From assembly GCA_030670005.1 (NCBI GenBank), contig DAOVCL010000102.1:1-7298 (forward strand): 7,298 nucleotides of DNA. Direction: 5' to 3'. This DNA is from Candidatus Zixiibacteriota bacterium. GTDB lineage: Bacteria; SM23-81; DAOVCL01. Position 1 is the first letter of the stretch, and every line of letters begins with the position of its first letter. Shown in pieces: positions 1 through 5,605 of this stretch. A program made the translations under genes and the position numbers. Below the pieces are notes generated by a model. It ran no database searches. It was not told the origin of the DNA and saw only the letters and a program-made list of their open reading frames with translations.

Positions 1-1057
1 TCTCCACTATGTCGGCAATGTCAGATAGCTCTATTTTCCCCTTCAGGAAGGCCTCAACGGCAACCTCGTCTGCCCCATTGAGCACAGTGGGCATAGTCCC
101 CCCCCTCTCTAAAGCCCTGTAGGCCAGGTTTAAACAGGGGAAGCCCGCCTTTGGAGGAAGGTCAAAGGTGAGGCCGCCCACTTTAGCCAGGTCAAGATTG
201 GGCCCCTCCCTGGGAAGGCGATAGGGCAGAGTAAGGGCGTATTGGATAGGGACCTCCATATCAGGGGAAGCTAACTGGGCCATAATGGAACCATCAACGA
301 ACTCCACCAGAGAGTGAACCACGGATTGGGGGTGGATGAGAACCTGAATCTTAGAGGGGGGAAGGCCAAAAAGCCAGTGGGCCTCGATCACCTCTAAACC
401 CTTATTCATTAAAGTTGCCGAATCAATGGTGACCTTTTCACCCATCTCCCAGGTGGGGTGGGAGAGGGCCTCTTCTCTGGTGATCCCTTCTCGTAGATGA
501 CCAGGATTCCCCCAGAATGGCCCCCCCGAGGCGGTGAGAATTATCCTCTTTAACTCCTTTTTTCTCCCCGCCCTCAAGCATTGATGGATAGCGCTGTGTT
601 CGCTGTCCACAGGTATTATCTCTGCCCCCTCTCTTTCGGCCAGAGGCATAATTAACTCCCCAGCCATAACCAGGGATTCCTTGTTCGCCAAGGCAACATC
701 CTTACCCCTTTCCACTGCTCTGATGGTGGGGAGTGCCCCAGCCGAGCCCACCAGGGCGTTTATCACCAGGTCAACCTCTGGCTTGGAGACAAGTTCCAGA
801 ATCCCCGCTATTCCGGAGAGAACCTCAATTCCCCGAGGTGGGCATTTAAACTGGGGGAGGAATTGGGGATCGGCTACTACAGCCAGTTTAGGTCTATGTT
901 TTTCCACCTGGAGGGAGAGGAGTTCCACATTGCGGTGGCAGGTGAGGCCATAGACATCAAATAGGTCTGGGAACCTTTCGATAACTTTAAGTGATTGTCG
1001 GCCCACCGATCCTGTGGACCCAAGTATGGCTACCCTTCTCTTTTTTTTCTTTACCAA
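1..1057 (-). CDS. dxr: 1-deoxy-D-xylulose 5-phosphate reductoisomerase, 3' end cut by the window edge
   Basis: This enzyme converts 1-deoxy-D-xylulose 5-phosphate to 2-C-methyl-D-erythritol 4-phosphate with NADPH, the committed step of the MEP isoprenoid pathway, in the cytoplasm. I translated the minus strand by eye. Residues 11-21 carry the NADPH-binding ILGSTGSVGRQ. The metal and substrate residues follow in family order: PVDSEH (D151, E153), TASGGPF (S177), HPTWEMG (H200), IDSATLMNKGLEVIEAHWLF (S213, N218, K219, E222), then HPQSVVHSLVEF and FPCLNLA. The spacing matches the E. coli active-site residues with a constant offset of nine. No ATG lies before the nucleotide-binding motif; a TTG at 1057-1055 sits five bases after AAGGA, giving MVKKKKRRVAILGS. 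About 352 codons are present, so roughly 30-45 C-terminal residues of a ~385-400 residue protein lie outside. It is separated from nfnB by a terminator and is probably a separate transcription unit. I am very sure of the family and fairly sure of the start. Confidence 0.96.
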   Translation of the reverse strand, partial: MVKKKKRRVAILGSTGSVGRQSLKVIERFPDLFDVYGLTCHRNVELLSLQVEKHRPKLAVVADPQFLPQFKCPPRGIEVLSGIAGILELVSKPEVDLVINALVGSAGALPTIRAVERGKDVALANKESLVMAGELIMPLAEREGAEIIPVDSEHSAIHQCLRAGRKKELKRIILTASGGPFWGNPGHLREGITREEALSHPTWEMGEKVTIDSATLMNKGLEVIEAHWLFGLPPSKIQVLIHPQSVVHSLVEFVDGSIMAQLASPDMEVPIQYALTLPYRLPREGPNLDLAKVGGLTFDLPPKAGFPCLNLAYRALERGGTMPTVLNGADEVAVEAFLKGKIELSDIADIVE

Positions 1058-1094
1058 GAGTTTCCTTTTATTTTACTTTGTTGTAACAGTTTAC

Positions 1095-1247
1095 TACGGA
1101 ATCCCACGGAAAATACATAGCGCAGCAAGCTGCAAACAAATTTCAAAACAATAGAACGCGGATAACACTGATGACACGGATTCTCACGGATTAAATAAAG
1201 TAAAAACCTGTGGGAATCCGCGTAATCCGTATCATCTGTGTTCTATT
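1095..1247. repeat. Imperfect inverted repeat with a partial extra copy
   Basis: The left arm begins at 1150 (AATAGAACGCGGATAACACT...) and runs to about 1190. The right arm, 1208-1247, reads on the other strand as AATAGAACACAGATGATACG..., with most positions matching over about 40 bases. The short spacer is A/T-rich. A third partial unit (ACGGAATCCCACGG) lies at about 1095-1108 and resembles ACGGATTCTCACGG in the left arm. The arms could fold into a long hairpin between dxr and nfnB. No protein is encoded. It looks like an intergenic palindromic repeat of the kind dispersed in genomes; whether copies exist elsewhere cannot be seen here. Confidence 0.7.
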
Positions 1248-1301
1248 AAAACTTTGTCAAAAAAACAAGATCTTGCAAGATTGTATTACAGATGTCTTAT
1301 G

Positions 1302-1415
1302 TTAACGCTCTTTGTGGATGTTATCATCCGCAAATAATAAAGACTTAACTGCCATTAAGCTTTCTCGCGCCTTTCTGAAGAGGCCAACGATTTCCTCCTG
1401 TTTAATATACCCCAA
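1302..1415 (-). pseudogene. Possible remnant of a HEPN-domain protein N-terminus
   Basis: This minus-strand reading frame of 37 codons opens at a TTG at 1415 and stops at 1302. It contains EEIVGLFRKARESLMAVKSL followed by LFADD. The KARESL-x-A-x-K-x-LL pattern resembles the first helix of HEPN-domain proteins, which often pair with MNT nucleotidyltransferases or act as toxins. The frame stops before the region that normally carries the conserved Arg and the later helices, and nothing downstream restores it. The codons QEE overlap an AGGAGG string, so the start is uncertain. The match is short and was made by eye; it may be chance. The rest of 1261-1435 shows nothing else I can interpret. Confidence 0.25.
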
Positions 1416-1435
1416 AATTCAATGGTGTCAAGGGA

Positions 1436-1470
1436 ATAAAAAAGGCTGAGCCAAGGATATGCTCAGCCTC
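1436..1470 (-). terminator. Rho-independent terminator after nfnB
   Basis: Read on the minus strand, the perfect 8-bp stem GGCTGAGC/GCTCAGCC (1468-1461 with 1451-1444) closes a 9-base loop and is followed directly by six T residues. It lies about 30 bases past the nfnB stop codon and should end the nfnA-nfnB transcript. Confidence 0.92.
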
Positions 1471-1498
1471 CCTTTCTCTGACAGATGAGGATTTCAGG

Positions 1499-2896
1499 CT
1501 ACCATTTGCCTGTCTTTAGGTATTCGTTGATGGCCTTGGCTGCGATTTTGCCTGCTCCCATAGCCAGAATGACCGTCGCTGCCCCTGTGGCTATGTCCCC
1601 TCCGGCAAAGACCGCCTTTTTGGAGGTCCTTCCCGTAGCCACATCAGTGGTGATATTTCCATGCTTTCCTGTCTCCAGGCCAGGAGTGGTGGAAGGGACC
1701 AAGGGGTTTGGGCTTTGGCCGATGGCCACTACCACTACATCCACAGGAATTTTAAAGTTTGAACCCTCAATGGGTAGAGGTCGTCTGCGTCCAGAGGAAT
1801 CCGGCTCTCCCAACCTCATGCGGATGCACTCCATCTCCTTTACCCATCCCCTTTTGTCCGCATGATAGGCTACGGGTAAGGTCAAGAACTCAAACTTCAC
1901 TCCCTCTTCCTCTGCATGTTCTATCTCCTCAATTCTGGCAGGAAGTTCCCTGCGAGAACGACGGTAGATAATCATCGATTTTTCTGCTCCCAGCCTGAGG
2001 GCGGTGCGAGCCGAATCCATGGCCACATTCCCTCCCCCACTGGTGGCTACCCTCTTACCTCTTACGATGGGGGTATCGTATTGGGGGAAGAGATAGGCCT
2101 TCATTAAGTTCACCCTGGTGAGGTATTCGTTGGCAGAGTAGATACCATTGAGGTTCTCCCCAGGGATCTGCATAAACCAGGGGAGGCCTGCTCCGGTGCC
2201 CAGAAAGAGGGTATCGAACTCTTCCAGTAGCTCATCTACCGTTTGAGTTTTACCTACTACGAAGCTGGCCACAAACTCAACTCCCATCTGCCTAAGGAAA
2301 TCAACCTCCCTGGCCACGATCGCTTTGGGAAGTCTGAACTCCGGAATGCCATAGACAAGGACCCCCCCCTCCTTGTGTAAGGCTTCGAAGACTGTCACCT
2401 GATGGCCCCTCTTGATCAGTTCACCTGCTGCGGTTAAACCAGCAGGCCCAGCTCCTACAACAGCAACCTTTTTCCCAGTCGGGTTTGCCTGCGGGGGAAT
2501 CTTAACCTTCCCCTTATCTGCCTCCCAGTCAGCGGCAAACCTCTCCAAGCGGCCAATTGCCACCGACTCCGCCTTCTTACCCAAGACACAATACTTCTCG
2601 CATTGGTCTTCCTGGGGACAGACCCGCCCACAGATCGCTGGAAGAAAATTGGTTTCCTTCAGCTTATCGATTGCCCCCTGAAAATTTTTTAGGGCTATCT
2701 GGTTGATAAATCCAGGGATGTCAATTTCCACCGGGCACCCCGCAATACAGGGAGGGTCCTTGCACTGCAGGCAGCGATTGGCCTCTGCTACTGCCTCCTC
2801 TTCGGAGTAGCCGTAGGGGACCTCATTGAAGTTATGGATCCTCTCCTCAGGGGGTTGTTCCCTCATCGGGGTCTTCTTTAAGATCAGTTTAGCCAT
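1499..2896 (-). CDS. nfnB: NADPH-dependent oxidoreductase large subunit, NfnB type (GltA/GltD-like, sulfide dehydrogenase alpha-like)
   Basis: This 465-residue protein is an Fe-S flavoprotein of the glutamate synthase small-subunit family. With the NfnA gene just upstream it fits NADH-dependent reduced ferredoxin:NADP+ oxidoreductase, a cytoplasmic electron-bifurcating transhydrogenase. The N-terminal part has two cysteine sets for [4Fe-4S] clusters: C42, C45, C50, C54 (CLQCKDPPCIAGCP) and C89, C93, C99, C103 (CGRVCPQEDQCEKYC). An FAD-binding VVGAGPAGLTAAGEL follows at 146-160, and a second dinucleotide site, SGGGNVAMD, at 286-294. YRRSRRELPA (311-320) is expected at the NADPH-binding side. 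AGGDIATGAATVI (431-443) is the usual C-terminal FAD contact. The length is normal. ATG at 2896 follows AAGGG by four bases, 33 bp after the nfnA stop, so the two form an operon ended by the 1436-1470 terminator. Similar proteins are often named glutamate synthase small subunit; the NfnA neighbour favours NfnB, but SudA function in sulfur/polysulfide reduction cannot be excluded. Confidence 0.92.
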   Translation of the reverse strand: MAKLILKKTPMREQPPEERIHNFNEVPYGYSEEEAVAEANRCLQCKDPPCIAGCPVEIDIPGFINQIALKNFQGAIDKLKETNFLPAICGRVCPQEDQCEKYCVLGKKAESVAIGRLERFAADWEADKGKVKIPPQANPTGKKVAVVGAGPAGLTAAGELIKRGHQVTVFEALHKEGGVLVYGIPEFRLPKAIVAREVDFLRQMGVEFVASFVVGKTQTVDELLEEFDTLFLGTGAGLPWFMQIPGENLNGIYSANEYLTRVNLMKAYLFPQYDTPIVRGKRVATSGGGNVAMDSARTALRLGAEKSMIIYRRSRRELPARIEEIEHAEEEGVKFEFLTLPVAYHADKRGWVKEMECIRMRLGEPDSSGRRRPLPIEGSNFKIPVDVVVVAIGQSPNPLVPSTTPGLETGKHGNITTDVATGRTSKKAVFAGGDIATGAATVILAMGAGKIAAKAINEYLKTGKW

Positions 2897-2929
2897 TAAA
2901 CCCTTGGATAGTATGGAATGGTAAATGGA

Positions 2930-3769
2930 CTATAGATTACGGCCTTTACCCTGTCCGTATTCCTCAAGGGCAATCTTCTCCTCCCTTTCATAAATCCTCA
3001 GTCTATTCATAAGGAGATCAAAGTTCACTAAGTGGCCGTCAAAGTCAGGGCCGTCCACACAGGTAAATTTTGTCTCCCCACCAACTTCTACCCGACAGGC
3101 ACCACACATACCGGTGCCATCAACCATAATGGGATTGAGACTCACTATGGTCTTTATCCCATAGGGGCGGGTAACCTCAGAGACTACCTTCATCATAATG
3201 ACCGGACCAATAGCAATAGCCCGATCGATCTTCTTCCCCTGGTCAATAAGCCGCTGCAGCTCATCGGAGACGAACCCCTTTTGGCCATATGACCCATCAT
3301 CGGTGGTGATGTAGAGCTCATCAGAGATGGCCCTCATCCTCTCCTCCAGCAAAACCAAGTCCTTGCTCCTGGCCCCTATGATGGAGATGACATAGTTTCC
3401 CATCTCTTTCAACGCCTTGGTGATGGGATAAACAGGGGCAACTCCCACCCCTCCTCCAATGCAGACCACCCTGCCGAATTTCTCAATCTCCGAGGGAACT
3501 CCCAGAGGACCAATTACATCTGCGATAACATCTCCCTCCTTCATAGTCCCCATCTGTTTGGTGCTTTTGCCTACCTCCTGGAAGATGATGAGGATAACCC
3601 CTTCCTCAGGCCTTGCCTCCACAATGGTCATAGGGATTCTTTCCCCTTCCTCGTTTAACCTCAGAACCACAAATTGACCCGGAAGTGCCCTTTTGGCAAT
3701 CAGCGGGGTTTCTACTTCAAAGAGCTTGATTTCAGAGGTAAGCACACGCTTTTTGAGAATACGATTCAT
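2930..3769 (-). CDS. nfnA: NfnA-type ferredoxin-NADP+ reductase subunit (sulfide dehydrogenase beta-like)
   Basis: This 279-residue flavoprotein with a [2Fe-2S] cluster is the partner of NfnB. In the known enzyme this subunit takes electrons from NAD(H) through FAD and its 2Fe-2S centre, while NfnB handles ferredoxin and NADPH. Visible features: an N-terminal FAD-binding barrel with RIPMTI (45-50) and GPLG (87-90), the nucleotide-binding CIGGGVGVAP (103-112), and GP at 189-190. The cluster region has VDGTGMCGACRV with C222, C225 and C237; D217 just before fits the unusual Asp ligand described for this family, in place of a fourth Cys. The ATG at 3769 follows GGAGGG by three bases, a tight but strong ribosome binding site. 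The stop is TAG at 2930, 33 bp before nfnB. A terminator-like hairpin ends only a few bases upstream of the ribosome binding site, so I see no room for a promoter between the two. Length and gene order are those of typical nfnAB (sudBA) pairs. Confidence 0.93.
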   Translation of the reverse strand: MNRILKKRVLTSEIKLFEVETPLIAKRALPGQFVVLRLNEEGERIPMTIVEARPEEGVILIIFQEVGKSTKQMGTMKEGDVIADVIGPLGVPSEIEKFGRVVCIGGGVGVAPVYPITKALKEMGNYVISIIGARSKDLVLLEERMRAISDELYITTDDGSYGQKGFVSDELQRLIDQGKKIDRAIAIGPVIMMKVVSEVTRPYGIKTIVSLNPIMVDGTGMCGACRVEVGGETKFTCVDGPDFDGHLVNFDLLMNRLRIYEREEKIALEEYGQGKGRNL

Positions 3770-3784
3770 TTACCCTCCAGCGAA

Positions 3785-3823
3785 AACAAAAAGAGAAAGG
3801 AGGACCCAAGCCCACCCTCCTCT
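3785..3823 (-). terminator. Terminator-like hairpin in front of nfnA
   Basis: On the minus strand AGAGGAGG (3823-3816) pairs with CCTCCTTT (3803-3796), eight pairs with one G-T, around a 12-base loop. CTCTTTTTG follows. It stands at the end of the glutamate dehydrogenase remnant and may be the old terminator of that gene. Because nfnA begins 16 bases beyond the T-tract, it could also act as an attenuator or leader hairpin. The loop is large, so termination efficiency is uncertain. Confidence 0.5.
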
Positions 3824-4111
3824 AAAATATTGGCAGTGAAACCCATCCCTCAATCTTCATCGCCTCTATTACCCAGGAGATTGCTACCAGATAGGCCGCC
3901 AGCCCGGTATGGACCTTCTTCTCCAGGTGCATATTGTGGACATCGTGGAATTGTATTGAACACGATACCCAGGAAAAATCTTGGTGGTTCCATCGTCCAC
4001 TTTTACCGGCAAGGTAACATGGAACTCGTGCTGGGGCCAACTTAGCAATTCGTGTGTAGCCTCATCAAGTCCCAATTTCTCAGCAGCTTCGTCTAATGGC
4101 GCTGGCGCCAA
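3822..4111 (-). pseudogene. Glutamate dehydrogenase (Glu/Leu/Phe/Val family) pseudogene with the core deleted
   Basis: Two pieces of one protein abut in different frames. The first frame, from a TTG at 4111, reads LDEAAEKLGLDEATHELLSW, then EFHVTLPVKVDDGTTK and GYRVQYN, which is the N-terminal start of bacterial glutamate dehydrogenases. At about 4000-3940 the frame shifts and the sequence continues as FHDVHNMHLEKKV, AAYLVAISWVIEAMKIEGWV and a stop at 3822, which is the family's C-terminal end. The family is about 415 residues; here about 55 plus 37 remain. The substrate loop after QYND, the catalytic lysines (usually in GGIR...K and GGGKGG) and the whole Rossmann domain are missing. This is a single internal deletion of roughly 320 codons plus a frame change, so no active enzyme can be made. 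Upstream, TGA lies in frame eleven codons before the TTG, so the original start may also be lost. The identification is confident; the exact breakpoint is not. Confidence 0.85.
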
Positions 4112-4155
4112 CTCTCTCTGGGTAAGGCCTCAGGCTTTAAGCGACCCAAAACCTA

Positions 4156-4374
4156 TCAGGCATCGCTTACCCGCCGCCCCGTCAGGCAAAGTTCTGCTTT
4201 ATTCCTCTTGACCTTCCTTTCTAGTTCTTTTAGATTGTATTCCTTCTCTGCCATTCTAACCCTAATCTCATGAAGTCCAGCCATCATATCATCCACTTCA
4301 CCTCTTGAATTTGTGAATTCTTTGGCGATGCTTTCCCGAACGTCTACTTGATAGAACTTGCTGAAATAAGACAT
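4156..4374 (-). CDS. Small charged protein, probable antitoxin partner of the PIN-domain protein
   Basis: This is a 72-residue protein if it starts at the ATG at 4374, which follows AAGGTGG by five bases; the longer frame back to 4431 would overlap the PIN gene and has no better ribosome binding site. I do not recognise a named family with certainty. It is highly charged and should be mostly helical: FTNSRGEVDDMMAGLHEIRV (20-39), then MAEKEYNLKELERKVKRNKA (41-60), likely one long helix or coiled coil. The LHEIRxRMAE pattern recalls the small proteins encoded beside PIN-domain toxins. It lies 13 bp downstream of the PIN gene, so the two are almost surely co-transcribed, with the toxin-like gene first. 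The tail LCLTGRRVSDA looks unlike the rest and ends 44 bp before the glutamate dehydrogenase scar, so the natural C-terminus may have been replaced by rearrangement. Confidence 0.68.
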   Translation of the reverse strand: MSYFSKFYQVDVRESIAKEFTNSRGEVDDMMAGLHEIRVRMAEKEYNLKELERKVKRNKAELCLTGRRVSDA

Positions 4375-4387
4375 ATAAACCACCTTC

Positions 4388-4846
4388 TTAAAGCATTGCA
4401 GGTTCAACGATCTCAATTGGGTCATACCCAAGTAAAACGTTTACTGCGTTTACCTCTCTTTTAGTCTTCAATTTAACAATATGCTCAAAGTTCCAGCTTA
4501 CTAAAATATCAACTGAATTAATCGTTGCTACCGCAATATGAACTGCATCTTCAATGTGCTTCACTGGAATAATCCTTCTTGAAACATATTCCTCAGATAA
4601 AATCCTAATCTCTTCGCTTTTAGTCAAGAGCGACTCAAAATCTTTTACAAGCTTGATTAGATTTTCTCTTAACTTCTCATCCCCAGTAGCCTCCATCTCT
4701 CTGATTACCAGATCGGAAATGAATACCTGATACTCCTTCAGTTTCAACCAAAACTGCCTTGTTATTGCTTGGCGATATGGATTCTTCTCATCAAAGTAAG
4801 CGTTGGGCACTGATGTATCCAAGTATAATTTAGGTTTTCTTGACAT
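4388..4846 (-). CDS. PIN-domain protein, VapC-like ribonuclease toxin candidate
   Basis: This is a 152-residue protein of the PIN fold, which contains Mg2+-dependent endoribonucleases, many of them toxins of type II toxin-antitoxin systems that cleave tRNA or rRNA. The opening KLYLDTSVPNAYFDE gives the first metal residue, D10. ISDLVIREME supplies the second acid at E50. VKHIEDAVHIAVA has D100, and INSVDILVSWNFEHIV (D113, W118, N119) is the fourth conserved block. The C-terminal YDPIEIVEP closes the domain. Length is normal for this subgroup and all expected acids are present, so it should be active. The ATG at 4846 has a weak AAGG seven to eight bases ahead. The gene is visibly more A/T-rich than the flanking redox genes, which fits acquisition by transfer. 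Its only close partner is the small gene 13 bp downstream. PIN membership is certain; toxin function is inferred. Confidence 0.88.
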   Translation of the reverse strand: MSRKPKLYLDTSVPNAYFDEKNPYRQAITRQFWLKLKEYQVFISDLVIREMEATGDEKLRENLIKLVKDFESLLTKSEEIRILSEEYVSRRIIPVKHIEDAVHIAVATINSVDILVSWNFEHIVKLKTKREVNAVNVLLGYDPIEIVEPAML

Positions 4847-4941
4847 ATTTATACCTTAATTACCTTGCTTAAACTTAAGCAGAATTTCACCTCATGGGCC
4901 ACGGGTAAGCAAAATTTGCTGGGGGGGAAGCAACTGTAGGA

Positions 4942-4975
4942 ACAGACCTTTAGGTCTGTCCGTTCTCTTTTTCTT
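4942..4975 (+). terminator. Small palindrome with T-rich tail, plus strand
   Basis: ACAGACC (4942-4948) and GGTCTGT (4953-4959) form a 7-bp stem over a TTTA loop, followed by CCGTTCTCTTTTTC. It has the form of a plus-strand terminator, but I see no plus-strand gene before it. It may instead be a dispersed palindromic repeat. It stands just beyond the GltD/NfnB-like remnant. Confidence 0.4.
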
Positions 4976-5038
4976 TCCATTCCTTAAGTATTGCTCAATT
5001 GCCAATGCCGCCTTCTTGCCTACGCCCATAGTTATTAC
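4976..5038 (-). pseudogene. C-terminal remnant of a second NfnB/GltD-like flavoprotein
   Basis: The minus strand reads VITMGVGKKAALAIEQYL followed by RNGKK. This aligns with the last residues of the intact nfnB in this window (VILAMGAGKIAAKAINEYL then KTGK), the helix that closes the FAD domain. An in-frame TGA (5041-5039) stands immediately before it, and the preceding sequence does not continue the protein; the repeat at 5076-5209 lies just upstream. The frame then runs on through unrelated sequence to a stop at 4892. The remnant follows the FMN glutamate-synthase-type gene on the same strand, where a GltD-like partner could once have stood; that is inference. It is too short to function. 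Confidence 0.6.
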
Positions 5039-5075
5039 TCAGGTCACGTTATAGTTTGCACATTGGTATTTCAAG

Positions 5076-5209
5076 TGTCATTGCAAGGTTTGTCCCGAGC
5101 CGAAGCCCCGAACGAAGTGAGGGGGCAAGCGAGGGAACTGGCCGAAGCAATCTCATGGTCACAACCCTCCATTCGGTGTTTTGGTTGCTTCGCTGCGCTC
5201 GCAATGACA
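5076..5209. repeat. Inverted-repeat element of about 134 bp bounded by TGTCATTGC/GCAATGACA
   Basis: Perfect 9-bp terminal inverted repeats (5076-5084 and 5201-5209) enclose a non-coding segment. Inside, CGAAGCAA (5143-5150) is matched by TTGCTTCG (5185-5192), giving an inner hairpin. The strings GCGAGCGCAGCGAAGCAA and CGAAGCAATCTC recall short palindromic repeats scattered between genes in many bacterial genomes. Frames crossing it translate as SLRAQRSN-type peptides, a common artefact of this repeat class. It encodes no transposase, so if mobile it depends on one elsewhere. I see no clear target-site duplication beyond the ends. Confidence 0.7.
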
Positions 5210-5370
5210 TGTAATCTACTTTACACTCCCAGTAGTATTTCTCTGTGGTCTCATTCTTGGGGAGAGAAATCCCTGGGGAAGAGATGACTTTTTTAGAGCC
5301 TCGCAATATTCTTCAGGTAGAATGTAAAACTTAAGGAGCTAAATATCAAGGAAAAAATCTCTACCCCCCC

Positions 5371-5404
5371 ATAAAAGGGAATGGCCTGAAGGTTCAGGCC
5401 ATTC
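5371..5404 (-). terminator. Perfect 26-bp palindrome, candidate minus-strand terminator
   Basis: GAATGGCCTGAA (5379-5390) and TTCAGGCCATTC (5393-5404) are perfect 12-base arms around GG. On the minus strand the stem is followed by CCTTTTAT, a modest T-tract. It lies about 200 bases past the stop of the FMN-binding gene and may end its transcript after the upstream hairpins. The short, interrupted T-run makes this uncertain. Confidence 0.45.
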
Positions 5405-5438
5405 AACGAAATGAAATTGGCATTTTCGGGACGTTTCG

Positions 5439-5597
5439 GAATTTCTAAGAAATTCTGAGATGTGAGGGTTGTTTGAAGGGGGTAAACCCCCTTCAAGGGT
5501 GACAGCGGAGCCCATCCGAGCGAGCGGAGGATTGCGGAGCGCCAGAGGGCCAGTGAGGCCCTATGGAGAACTTAGCGACAGTAGGGAGCTAAGTTCT
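5439..5597. repeat. Cluster of four stem-loops downstream of the FMN glutamate-synthase-type gene
   Basis: Four separate inverted repeats lie within 160 bases: GAATTTC-TAA-GAAATTC (5439-5455, 7 bp), TTGAAGGGGG-TAAA-CCCCCTTCAA (5473-5496, 10 bp), AGGGCC-AGTGA-GGCCCT (5546-5562, 6 bp), and AGAACTTAGC...GCTAAGTTCT (5567-5597, 10 bp). The last begins eight bases past the stop codon at 5606. Between them is a G/C-rich stretch (5502-5545) with repeated GCGGAG units. None is followed by a good T-tract on the minus strand. The cluster would form a structured 3' untranslated region or could be composite intergenic repeats. I see no coding sequence in it. Confidence 0.65.
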
Positions 5598-5605
5598 GTC
5601 AGTGG

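Noticed and set aside
681..953. Plus-strand open frame of 90 codons
   Set aside because: It lies inside dxr on the opposite strand; the dxr frame is conserved throughout and this one has no recognisable domain.
1095..1247. CRISPR-like repeats
   Set aside because: The units are inverted rather than direct, imperfect, and without regular spacers.
1485..2681. Several plus-strand open frames across the nfnB region
   Set aside because: They are antisense shadows of nfnB, with low-complexity Pro/Ser/Ala-rich products and no ribosome binding sites of note.
3674..4211. Plus-strand open frames over the nfnA leader and the glutamate dehydrogenase remnant
   Set aside because: They are antisense to recognisable minus-strand coding sequence and match nothing I know.
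4991..5287. 98-codon plus-strand open frame
   Set aside because: It is composed of the repeat element and its flanks and lacks a ribosome binding site or family resemblance.
5049..5306. 85-codon minus-strand open frame
   Set aside because: Its second half is a read-through of the inverted-repeat element (SLRAQRSN-type peptide), a well-known false gene; only the first part is kept as possible debris.
5363..5370. Homopolymer C/G runs here and at about 97, 2361 and 4919
   Set aside because: Short homopolymers of seven to nine bases with no associated structure; possible sequencing-sensitive spots but no feature.
5293..5496. 67-codon minus-strand open frame
   Set aside because: It runs through palindromes and has no recognisable protein features, so I treat it as non-coding.
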